Below, piece after piece: positions 1-7,417 of a stretch of 64,000 nucleotides of DNA. Source of the DNA: CAWCDJ01 sp963778675 (GTDB taxonomy: Bacteria; Acidobacteriota; Terriglobia; Bryobacterales; Bryobacteraceae). The notes under the pieces were generated by a model. That model ran no database searches. It saw only the letters and a program-made list of their open reading frames with translations, and was not told where the DNA came from. How positions within the stretch are numbered: position 1 is the stretch's first letter; every line of letters begins with the position of its first letter. Position numbers and translations under genes: made by a program. The stretch is taken from assembly GCA_963778675.1 (NCBI GenBank), contig CAVZVI010000011.1, forward strand, positions 992,001 through 1,056,000, read 5' to 3'.

Positions 1-398
1 GCGTGGATGGCCTGCGACTGCGTGAACAGGAACGGGTGCCGCTTCCCCGCGGTTTGCGGCGGCTCCAGCCATTGCAGGCCGGAGGCGCAGGGCGACGTGG
101 TATAGCGTACGGTCACACGATCCGCGCCTTCCGCCGGCCGGATGCGCAGGGCCGCGCCCAATACCGGGTCGGCGGCGCCCAGCTCGAAGGCGGCTGCGTT
201 CTCGACCGAGTGGATCGTGAGGTCGCGGGTATCGAGAATCAGATCGCCGCCGCCGAGACGGTCGAAGTGAACCGTGACGGCTCCTTCCAGGGTTCTGCGC
301 TCGAACGAGATGTCGAGATCGAGATCGAGATGGCGAACGCGCACCCGATCCGGGCGTGACCACGAGTGGACATCCATAACTTTCATGATAGAATTCAA
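1..398 (-). CDS. M1-family aminopeptidase, leukotriene A4 hydrolase-like (N-terminal part, runs off the window)
   Basis: The minus strand reads open from the window edge. The N-terminal beta-sheet domain is recognisable: LDLDLDISFERRTLEG near the start, then the LTA4H-type stretch QWLEPPQTAGKRHPFLFTQS followed by QAIHA at the cut. In the family this is a zinc aminopeptidase; the HExxH site lies beyond the window. I place the start at TTG (398-396) because AGGAGG (410-405) sits 6 nt upstream; the ATG at 386 would be 18 nt from it. The gene is divergent from the receiver-like gene at 454. Confidence 0.85.
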   Translation of the reverse strand, partial: MNSIMKVMDVHSWSRPDRVRVRHLDLDLDISFERRTLEGAVTVHFDRLGGGDLILDTRDLTIHSVENAAAFELGAADPVLGAALRIRPAEGADRVTVRYTTSPCASGLQWLEPPQTAGKRHPFLFTQSQAIH

Positions 399-453
399 TA
401 GTCCCCTCCTACTAGTATTCAAGATCGGGTAAGTTAGACCCAACATCACATCT

Positions 454-834
454 ATGCAGAGACAGGAACCGAAGAGAGTCCTGGCGGTTGTCAGCGATCT
501 GTTTTTCTCGGTTAAACTCACCGAGGCGGCCAAGCGGGCGGGCCTCGCCCTGGAGTTCGTAAAGGAATCGAAACTGGTGCTGGAGAAGGCTCTCGAGAAG
601 CCTTCGCTCATCATCTTCGATCTGAATTTCGAAGACGCCAAGCCGCTGAGTCTCATCACCACCCTCAAGGGGAACTCCGCCACCAAGGGGATCAGCCTCA
701 TCGGTTATCTTTCGCACGTGCAGGGCGAACTGAAGCAGCAGGCGCAGGAGGCGGGCTGCGACATGGTGCTGGCCCGGTCGGCGTTGTCCCAGAACATGCC
801 CTTGATTTTCAAACGGCACTCCGGATTAGGCTAA
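454..834 (+). CDS. Receiver-like (CheY-fold) single-domain protein
   Basis: This 126-aa protein has the alternating pattern of a response-regulator receiver: a first strand RVLAVVSDLFF, a central strand ending LIIFDLNFED where the Asp is in the position of the phospho-acceptor, and a later strand ISLIGYLSHV. The acidic pair normally found after strand 1 is reduced to one Asp (VVSD) and the Lys of strand 5 is not evident, so phosphorylation is doubtful. No output domain is present and no kinase is adjacent. There is no Shine-Dalgarno sequence before the ATG. It may be a degenerate receiver acting as a protein-interaction module. Confidence 0.6.
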   Translation: MQRQEPKRVLAVVSDLFFSVKLTEAAKRAGLALEFVKESKLVLEKALEKPSLIIFDLNFEDAKPLSLITTLKGNSATKGISLIGYLSHVQGELKQQAQEAGCDMVLARSALSQNMPLIFKRHSGLG

Positions 835-885
835 CGGCCATCGACCATCCGCAAAGGCGCTACACTGAGGGCGGCAGGAGGAGTT

Positions 886-1020
886 ATGGATAAGCCTCGC
901 CACCCGCAGGTCGTCCGCACCTGGACCGTGGAACGGATCAAGCGCCCCGGAGGTCGAAATGGTCGTCGCATCCCAGTTGCGCGCCGGCATGGCTATCAAA
1001 TTCCAGGGACAAGACTATAA
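886..1020 (+). CDS. Possible 44-aa upstream ORF overlapping efp
   Basis: An ATG at 886 follows a strong AGGAGGAG (about 876-883) and opens a 44-codon, Arg/Lys-rich frame that ends at 1020, 62 nt inside efp in another frame. The GGAGGT used by efp (949-954) lies within it. It could be a translated leader coupled to efp or a chance ORF behind a good ribosome-binding site. Its sequence is not recognised. Confidence 0.3.
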   Translation: MDKPRHPQVVRTWTVERIKRPGGRNGRRIPVARRHGYQIPGTRL

Positions 1021-1531
1021 GGTCGTCGCCGCGGATTACCATCCCGGACAGGGGCAGATGGGCGGCGCCACCCACGCCCGCCTGCAAAGTCTGGGCACGG
1101 GAACATTCTGGGAACACAGCTTCCGCGCCGATCTGAAGCTGGAAGAGTTGCCTGTCGAAAAGCAGCCGCTCGAATTCCTGTATACCGACGGCGGCCGCTG
1201 CTGCTTCATGCACCCGGAAAATTACGAGCAGACCGAAATCCCCCAAGAGATCGTAGGGCCGCAGGCCGAGTTCCTGGAACCCGGCATGAGGCTGGCGGTG
1301 GAGTTCGTGGAAGGGCGGCCGATCAGCGTGCTCTTTCCGGACGTGCTGGAGGTCCGGATCGCGGAGACGTCCCCTCCCATGCACCAGCAGCAGGATACCA
1401 ACTTCAAGCCGGCGAAGCTGGCGAACGGAGTTTCCGTGCAGGTGCCCCAGTTCGTGAAGGTGGGGGACACGATCCGGCTGGACATGCAGACACTCCGGTA
1501 CATGGACCGGGCGCGCGCCAAACATCCGTAG
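959..1531 (+). CDS. efp: Elongation factor P-like protein with Gln in place of the modified Lys
   Basis: The 190-aa length and three-domain layout fit EF-P, which binds between the ribosomal P and E sites and relieves stalling at polyproline. Recognisable blocks are YKVVAADYHPG in the N-terminal KOW-like domain, EFLYTDGGRCCFMHPENYEQ in the middle domain and ANGVSVQVPQFVKVGDTIRL in the C-terminal domain. The start is set by GGAGGT at 949-954. The loop that normally carries the modified Lys/Arg reads HPGQGQMGGATHARL: Gln31 follows PG where E. coli has Lys34, and the loop is about two residues longer. It may be a paralogue that works without that modification. Confidence 0.88.
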   Translation: MVVASQLRAGMAIKFQGQDYKVVAADYHPGQGQMGGATHARLQSLGTGTFWEHSFRADLKLEELPVEKQPLEFLYTDGGRCCFMHPENYEQTEIPQEIVGPQAEFLEPGMRLAVEFVEGRPISVLFPDVLEVRIAETSPPMHQQQDTNFKPAKLANGVSVQVPQFVKVGDTIRLDMQTLRYMDRARAKHP

Positions 1532-1543
1532 CCCCACGCGGCC

Positions 1544-1570
1544 TTGCAGGGAGCGGGAAACATATATAAT
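1544..1570 (+). promoter_or_regulatory. Candidate sigma70 promoter for the sugar-transport operon
   Basis: TATAAT at 1565-1570 is a perfect -10 hexamer; TTGCAG at 1544-1549 is a plausible -35 with a 15-bp spacer, slightly short. It lies 25 nt before the TTG start of the 33-aa ORF. Confidence 0.5.
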
Positions 1571-1594
1571 GGGCGGTTTCTACAGGAGACGCTC

Positions 1595-1696
1595 TTGAAG
1601 CCATCGCTTCCAAAGGCTGTACTGACGGATGTGCAATTCTGGCTGCCGGTAGCCGTCCTGGTGTTCGGGATCGCGGTTCTGATGGTGGTCCGGTGA
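1595..1696 (+). CDS. 33-aa single-span membrane microprotein before the GRP sugar transporter
   Basis: A TTG start at 1595 follows AGGAG (1584-1588) and opens a 33-codon frame. Its second half is one hydrophobic segment, FWLPVAVLVFGIAVLMVV, preceded by Lys residues and ending in Arg. The stop codon overlaps the GTG start of the transporter by 4 nt (GTGA at 1693-1696), which implies translational coupling. It may be a small subunit or insertion partner of the transporter. The membrane span is seen directly; the role is inferred from coupling alone. Confidence 0.6.
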   Translation: MKPSLPKAVLTDVQFWLPVAVLVFGIAVLMVVR

Positions 1697-2991
1697 AGGC
1701 CGCCGTGAAACCGGAGCTATCCAACCAGTCCCTGCACCGCCTCGGCGTGGTTTGCGGTCTGGGGGCCGGCGCGTGGCTCGGCGCGGCGGAAGCTCCCACC
1801 AAGCTGGTGACCGTCGGGTTCTCTCCCTTCCTGATCTCGCTCGGCATGGTGGCGGGTGTGTTCGTGGCCCGCTGGACGGTTCCCATGATGCTGAAGGGAA
1901 CCGGCTACATCATGGAAGACCTGCGCGAGAAGAAACACCTGATCGTCTGGGCGATTCTCGCGGGGATGCTGTGGGCCGTGGCCAATACCCTGACGGTCTT
2001 CGCCATCCGCAACGTCGGCCTTTCGATCGCCTTTCCGCTCTGGAACACCAATAGCCTGGTCGGGCTGCTGTGGGGCTGCCTGCTGTTCAAGGAGCTGCGC
2101 GGCGCCGGCGCCCGCCAGTGGCTCAAAGTGCTGGGCGGCGCGGCGGGCATCGTGGTGGGCGCCTGCCTGCTGGCCTATGCGACCACCTCGCATGCCGGTG
2201 CCGCGGAGGCGCCGCGGCACGCGGCCACGCTCGGAATCCTCGCCGCGCTGGGAGCGGGCGTGCTCTGGGGAACGATGTACATTCCGTACCGCAAGGCGTA
2301 TATCAGCGGAATGAACCCGCTTTCTTTCGTCACCGTCTTCACCTTCGGCGAACTGGGCACCGTCCTGACCCTGGCGTTGCTCTTCGACGGCGGATTCTCG
2401 CAGGTGTCGGCGGACCTGGTGCGCGCGCGCCCGGCTCTTTTCTGGCTGTTCCTCGGCGGGTTCTGCTGGGTGATCGGCGACCTGTTCCAGCAGTACGCGG
2501 CGAAGTACATCGGGATCGGCCGCGGCATTCCCCTTTCCAACACGAACCAGCTGTGGGGCCTGGCGTGGGGCGCGCTGGTGTTCGGCGAGCTGCACGGCCT
2601 GGATTCGGCGGCGAAGATGCTGGTGGTCGCGGGGTCGCTGGTGATGATCGCAGGCGCCACGGCCATCAGCTTCGCCGAGGCGCCGGAATCGGAACAGTCG
2701 TCGTGGAAGGAAGCCATGCAGCGGGAGTGCGATCTTTACGGCCTCGATCCCGTGCGGGTGGCGGCCACGCTGCGCGGGCATGATCCCCTGTCGAAGGAAA
2801 GGCCGGGCCGCCGGCCGTGGGAATGGCTGATTCTGGCTGCGGCGGCGGGGCTTTTCGTATGGCTCGGTTGGGGCGCCCAGCGGCCGGCAATCGCTATGAA
2901 TCCCGTGTGGATGGGGGCGCTTATCGCCGCCACGCTGGTGTTCCTGGGGGTGTGCGGAACGCTCTTGTGGAAGCGCACGCGGTTCTCGTAG
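1693..2991 (+). CDS. GRP-family (DMT superfamily) sugar transporter, GlcU/RhaT-like
   Basis: This 432-aa polytopic inner-membrane protein has the duplicated arrangement of the glucose/ribose uptake family. The motif NVGLSIAFPLWNTNSLVGLL near residue 110 is matched in the second half by GIGRGIPLSNTNQLWGLAWG near residue 275. About ten hydrophobic segments precede an extension (from about residue 335) containing a charged linker and two more spans, longer than typical members. The GTG start overlaps the upstream microprotein stop. With the SSS symporter and galactokinase downstream it probably imports a hexose, but the substrate cannot be read from sequence. Confidence 0.8.
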   Translation: MKAAVKPELSNQSLHRLGVVCGLGAGAWLGAAEAPTKLVTVGFSPFLISLGMVAGVFVARWTVPMMLKGTGYIMEDLREKKHLIVWAILAGMLWAVANTLTVFAIRNVGLSIAFPLWNTNSLVGLLWGCLLFKELRGAGARQWLKVLGGAAGIVVGACLLAYATTSHAGAAEAPRHAATLGILAALGAGVLWGTMYIPYRKAYISGMNPLSFVTVFTFGELGTVLTLALLFDGGFSQVSADLVRARPALFWLFLGGFCWVIGDLFQQYAAKYIGIGRGIPLSNTNQLWGLAWGALVFGELHGLDSAAKMLVVAGSLVMIAGATAISFAEAPESEQSSWKEAMQRECDLYGLDPVRVAATLRGHDPLSKERPGRRPWEWLILAAAAGLFVWLGWGAQRPAIAMNPVWMGALIAATLVFLGVCGTLLWKRTRFS

Positions 2992-3049
2992 GCGTATGGT
3001 AGACTCAGGTTTCCAAATCTGAAACCACGAAGTATTCAGGAGCGTTTTA

Positions 3050-4732
3050 GTGAAACTCGCGGCGGTTGATTACTTCATCCTCGCGCTGTATTTCGCCTTT
3101 GTTTTAGGCATCGGCTGGAGACTTCGCAAGAAGATCTCCACCAGCGGCGACTTCCTCTTGTCCAGTCACGGCGTTCCGGTCTGGATTACCAGTCTGGCCT
3201 TCATCGCGGCCAACCTCGGCGCGCAGGAACTGATCGGGATGTCGGCCTCCGGGGCCAAGTACGGCATCATGACGGCGCACTTCTACTGGATCGGCGCTAT
3301 TCCCGCCATCATATTTATGGGCCTGTTCATGATGCCGTTCTACTACGGCAGCAAGGCCCGCTCGGTACCGGAATACCTGAAAATGCGGTACGACGAAAAG
3401 ACCCGCGCGTACAACGCATTCACCTTCGCGGTGATGACCATCTTCTCGTCGGGCATCTCGATGTACGCGCTGGGGCTGCTGCTGGAGCTGGTGCTGGGGT
3501 GGAACTTCACGACCTCGGTGCTGGCTTCGGCCGTGATCGTTCTCATCTACACCTTCCTGGGCGGCCTGACCAGCGCGATCTACAACGAAGTGCTGCAGTT
3601 TCTTTTGATCGTCGCCGGGTTCGCGCCCCTGGCGATCCTCTCCGTCGCCAAAGCCGGCGGCTGGAGCGGCATTTCGCAACGGCTCAGCGCCATTACGCTC
3701 CCGACCGGCCAATCCGGCACGGTGATGACGCATGCCTGGGGTTACATGGGCAACGCCAGCCAGAACCCCATGGGCGTCGAGATCTTCGGGATGGTGGCCG
3801 GACTCGGATTCGTGCTCTCCTTCGGATACTGGTGCACGAACTTCCTGGTGGTGCAGCGGGCCATGGCGGCGCGGTCGATGTCGGAAGCGCGCCTGACGCC
3901 GATCATCGGCACGTTCCCGAAGATGCTGCTGCCCTTTATCGTGATCCTTCCCGGCATCGCGGCGCTGGCGCTCTCGAACATGAACCTCGGGTACGCGCTG
4001 CCGATGAAGGCAAGCGGCGGCCCGGATTACGACCAGGTGATCACGACGCTCATGGCGAAGTTTTATCCCGCCGGGATGTTGGGAGTCGGGCTAACCGGGT
4101 TGATGGCATCATTCATGTCGGGGATGGCGGGCAACGTCACCGCGTTCAACACGGTCTGGACCTACGATATCTACCAGAGCTATATCAAGAAGGGCGCGCC
4201 GGATCATCACTACCTGAACGTCGGGCGCGCAACCACAATTGTCGGCGTGGCGCTCTCAATCGGGGCGGCCTACCTGGCTCAGCACTACAACAACATCATG
4301 GACCTGCTGCAACTGGTCTTCGGGTTCGTGAATGCGCCGCTCTTCGCAACCTTCCTGCTGGGCATGTTCACGAAGCGCGCGACCGGCCACGGCGCCTTCA
4401 GCGGGCTGGTCACCGGGACCATCGCGGCGTCGCTGACCTGGGGCCTCACCGTGGCCGAGGGGAAGGGCGGAATCTTCGGGCAGCTTCACGAATTTCCTTC
4501 CGTCATGGCACAGAATTTCTGGATCGCCATCGCGGCGTTCACCACGTGCCTCGTGGTGACCCTGGTGGTGAGCATGGCGACGGCGCCGCGCGCCGAGAAG
4601 GAGCTGGAAGGGCTGGTCTACGGTATGACCAAGATTCCCCACGACGCAACGGCGAAATGGTATCAGCGGCCCGCGCCGCTGGCGATTGTGGCTTCGATCG
4701 TAGTGATCCTTCTGAACATCTGGTTCAAATAA
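3050..4732 (+). CDS. Sodium:solute symporter (SSS/SGLT family), sugar-type
   Basis: The 560-aa product begins with DYFILALYFAFVLGIGW and contains GDFLLSSHGVPVW, SLAFIAANLGAQELIGMSA and ARSVPEYLKMRYD, the N-terminal hallmarks of the SSS family, with about 13-14 membrane spans. These carriers couple substrate uptake to sodium. The GTG start at 3050 has AGGAG about 8 nt upstream; TAGACT near 3009 could be a -10. It lies between the GRP transporter and galK, so galactose or another hexose is the likely substrate (inference). Confidence 0.87.
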   Translation: MKLAAVDYFILALYFAFVLGIGWRLRKKISTSGDFLLSSHGVPVWITSLAFIAANLGAQELIGMSASGAKYGIMTAHFYWIGAIPAIIFMGLFMMPFYYGSKARSVPEYLKMRYDEKTRAYNAFTFAVMTIFSSGISMYALGLLLELVLGWNFTTSVLASAVIVLIYTFLGGLTSAIYNEVLQFLLIVAGFAPLAILSVAKAGGWSGISQRLSAITLPTGQSGTVMTHAWGYMGNASQNPMGVEIFGMVAGLGFVLSFGYWCTNFLVVQRAMAARSMSEARLTPIIGTFPKMLLPFIVILPGIAALALSNMNLGYALPMKASGGPDYDQVITTLMAKFYPAGMLGVGLTGLMASFMSGMAGNVTAFNTVWTYDIYQSYIKKGAPDHHYLNVGRATTIVGVALSIGAAYLAQHYNNIMDLLQLVFGFVNAPLFATFLLGMFTKRATGHGAFSGLVTGTIAASLTWGLTVAEGKGGIFGQLHEFPSVMAQNFWIAIAAFTTCLVVTLVVSMATAPRAEKELEGLVYGMTKIPHDATAKWYQRPAPLAIVASIVVILLNIWFK

Positions 4733-4733
4733 T

Positions 4734-4925
4734 ATGCTGGATTTGAGAGTACCTTCGGGCTGGTTCTTCGCCATCCTCGGCTTGATTCTGCTCGGGCTGG
4801 GCGTGTTCGCGCCGGGTATGCGCGCGGATCTCACGGAATCGAACGTCAACCTCTATTGCGGCGCCGGCATGCTCGTCTTCGGCTGTTTCCTGTTGCTGAT
4901 GGCGCGGCGGGGTTCGCACACCTAG
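4734..4925 (+). CDS. 63-aa two-span membrane protein coupled to the SSS symporter
   Basis: The ORF starts one base after the symporter stop and ends 3 nt before galK. It has two hydrophobic segments, WFFAILGLILLGLGVF and MLVFGCFLLLMA, separated by a short polar loop, and a basic C-terminus. Its placement resembles small accessory proteins of SSS carriers, but I do not recognise the family. Confidence 0.65.
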   Translation: MLDLRVPSGWFFAILGLILLGLGVFAPGMRADLTESNVNLYCGAGMLVFGCFLLLMARRGSHT

Positions 4926-4928
4926 ATC

Positions 4929-6096
4929 ATGATCGACCAATTTCGAAAAACGTACGGCCAGTCCGGCGGCGTCCGGATCTTTCGCGCTCCCGGCCGCGTC
5001 AACCTGATCGGCGAGCACACCGACTATAACTTCGGCTTTGTCTGCCCCGTAGCGCTGGACCTCGCTACCTTCGTGGCGGCGGCGCCTTCCGGCGACGGCA
5101 AGCTGCGTATCTATTCGGAAGATCGCAAAGAGATGCGGGAGTTCGCGGTCTCGGAACTCTCCGGCGCGAAGCCCGCCGGTCACTGGACGGACTACCCGGT
5201 CGGCGTGGCGCGAGAGGTGATTCGTGCCGGATTCCCGGTGGAGCCGGCGAACCTGCTCATCCGCAGCACGGTGCCCGATGGCTCCGGGTTGAGTTCCTCG
5301 GCGGCGCTCGAGGTCTCTTCGGCGCTGGCATTTCTCAACGGCCGGGCGCTCGATCCGCTGGAGCTGGCGAAGCTGTGCCAGCGGGCCGAACGCGAATTCG
5401 TGGGCATGCCCTGCGGCATCATGGACCAGTACATTTCGGTGTTCGGGCGCGAGAACTCGGCGGTGGCCATCGATTGCCGCAGCCTGGAGCATCGCGACGT
5501 GCGCCTTCCGGAAGGCATCACCTTCCTGGCGGTGAACACCATGGTGAAGCACGAGCTTTCCGGCACCGCCTACCGCGACCGCGTGCGGGAATGCGCCGAG
5601 GCGGTGGAGCGGATTCAGAAGCGCTTTCCCGCGGCATCCAGCCTGCGCGACGTCACCCCCGCGCAGTTTGCCGAAGTCGAGTCTCAGTTGCCCGATGTCA
5701 TCCGGCGCCGCGCGCGGCACGTGGTGACGGAAGACGACCGCGTCGACCGTTTCGTAGCCGCCGGGGCCGCGGGCGAACTCACCCTGATGGGACGGCTGCT
5801 GGTGGAATCGCACCGCAGCCTGCAGCACGACTACGAAGTGAGCTGCGAGGAGCTCGATTTCCTGGTGGATACGGCGCTGGGGATCGACGGCGTTTACGGA
5901 TCGCGCATGACCGGCGGCGGATTCGGCGGCTGCACGGTCACCATGCTGCGCCCGGGCGCGGCGGAGAAATTCCGCGAGCGCGATCGTCTCCGCCTATGAG
6001 GGCCGCTTCGGAATTACGCCCCGGATTTACAGTTGCAAGCCCTCCGCCGGCGCGGGCGAGCTGAAGAATTTTGAGACGATCCCGGCCTTCGCCTGA
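4929..6096 (+). CDS. galK: Galactokinase, with a single-base frameshift near the 3' end
   Basis: GalK phosphorylates alpha-D-galactose at C1 in the Leloir pathway. The GHMP-kinase signatures are clear: GRVNLIGEHTDYNFG (galactokinase signature), the ATP loop PDGSGLSSSAALEVS and the C-terminal MTGGGFGGCTVTM. As read, the frame stops at 5999 after residue 356. Moving by one base at about 5980-5990 restores a normal C-terminus (VSAYEGRFGITPRIYSCKPS, then AGAGEL) ending at TGA 6094-6096, so the gene carries one extra base. The ATG at 4929 lies directly behind the 63-aa ORF in the sugar operon. Confidence 0.85.
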
Positions 6097-6197
6097 CTAG
6101 TTAGCAAAGATCAACAGAATGTCCTTCCCTGGCGGGGGCAAATTCCGGGTTTGCCCTGGCCGAGGATCCGCGCTCCGCTGGTAAACTCATCTCAGAG

Positions 6198-6746
6198 ATG
6201 CCGCGCTGGCTGAACATCCCAAATCTCTTCACCCTACTGCGCCTGGCCCTGGTTCCTTTCGTCATTCAGTCGATCTTGAACGGCCAGCACTTCGAGGCGC
6301 TAGCGCTGTTTGCCGCGGCGGCGGCGACGGACCTGATGGATGGCGCGGCGGCAAGGCACTTCGGCTCGTCCACCCCGGCCGGCGCGTACCTCGACCCGAT
6401 CGCCGACAAGTGCCTGCTCAGCGGCGTGTTCCTGGCCCTTGCGGCCGCCTCCATCCTGCCGTGGTGGTTCGTGGCGATCATTTTCGGGCGCGACCTGTAC
6501 ATCCTGCTGGCGGTGGCCGCCGTCATGCTGCTGACGCCGCTGCGGCGTTTCCCCCCGAGCGTTTGGGGGAAGCTTTCGACGTTCGTACAGATTGTCACAG
6601 CCGTTGCCTGGATGGCCCGCGATGTCCTCCCCTACCGGGTACTGGATGTCTTCTCGTCCGCAATGCTATGGCCCTGCGTGGGTTTTACGATCTGGAGCGG
6701 CCTGCACTACACCTGGCGTGGCATCCAAGTCGCGCGTGCGCATTGA
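6198..6746 (+). CDS. CDP-alcohol phosphatidyltransferase family protein (PgsA/cardiolipin synthase-like)
   Basis: The family motif DG-x2-AR-x8-G-x3-D-x3-D is complete: DLMDGAAARHFG, then G, AYLD and PIAD around residues 46-71. These Asp residues bind divalent metal and CDP-diacylglycerol. The protein has 182 residues with about five membrane spans and starts NIPNLFTLLRLALVPF, typical of PgsA-like enzymes that make phosphatidylglycerophosphate or cardiolipin. A TAAACT hexamer lies at 6182-6187. The acceptor alcohol is not determinable here. Confidence 0.82.
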   Translation: MPRWLNIPNLFTLLRLALVPFVIQSILNGQHFEALALFAAAAATDLMDGAAARHFGSSTPAGAYLDPIADKCLLSGVFLALAAASILPWWFVAIIFGRDLYILLAVAAVMLLTPLRRFPPSVWGKLSTFVQIVTAVAWMARDVLPYRVLDVFSSAMLWPCVGFTIWSGLHYTWRGIQVARAH

Positions 6747-6789
6747 CGGGTTGTGTGCGCGGGAGTAGTCTAAAAATGACGGGGTTGCT

Positions 6790-7359
6790 ATGACTCGCTA
6801 CTTGCCCGCGCAGCACTACCGGTGGTTCGGCCTGACGGCGATCGTGTTGGGCGGCGGCTGCGCGTGGTTCGGGTTCGAGTTCAGCTTCCGGCCGGCTTTC
6901 ATTCCGGCTGCCCTGTTCTTTCTGACCGCGGCATTTCTTCTAGCCCTCGGCTTTCGCCCCGCGGTGGAGGTTCACGAAGGTTATCTGGCCATCGGTAAAC
7001 GTGTGATTCCATGGATGGATATACGTCGGCTGGATCGTACCGGGTGGGTTTCTCCCCTGATTGCACGCATCACTCTCTTCGACGATTCCCGCCTTCTGCT
7101 GGTCTATCCCGGCGACCTGGACGCCTGTAACAGCCTGCTGCGCCACCTGCGGCGGCTCTCGCGGGATGCCCTGATCGATGGAATCCCCTACCGGCAATAC
7201 TGGGGCGAAGTGCTGGCGCCCACCCCGGAACGCAGGCAGGCTCCGCCGCCCCGGTATCGAATCCTGCGGCCGGAAGACGAAGCCGAAGTCGAGCGCCTCT
7301 ACCAGCGGCTCAAGACGGTCGGCAACCTGGACCAGAAGAACTCCACGGACGAGAAGTAG
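6790..7359 (+). CDS. Two-span membrane protein with a PH-like cytosolic domain, function unknown
   Basis: The 189-aa product has two hydrophobic segments (about residues 12-32 and 36-55), then a region VEVHEGYLAIGKRVIPWMDI / ARITLFDDSRLLLVYPGD that resembles the strands of a bacterial PH-like domain, and a charged proline-rich tail. It is followed by the ABC exporter after 58 nt. I do not recognise a named family. Confidence 0.6.
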   Translation: MTRYLPAQHYRWFGLTAIVLGGGCAWFGFEFSFRPAFIPAALFFLTAAFLLALGFRPAVEVHEGYLAIGKRVIPWMDIRRLDRTGWVSPLIARITLFDDSRLLLVYPGDLDACNSLLRHLRRLSRDALIDGIPYRQYWGEVLAPTPERRQAPPPRYRILRPEDEAEVERLYQRLKTVGNLDQKNSTDEK

Positions 7360-7417
7360 GTCCGTGAACGCGTCTCCCCTCCTTCAACTCCTGAGCGGTT
7401 CCCCGGAAGCCTGACGC

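Noticed and set aside
3..359. Plus-strand 118-codon frame at the window start
   Set aside because: It is the antisense shadow of the M1 aminopeptidase gene, which has clear family motifs and a Shine-Dalgarno on the minus strand.
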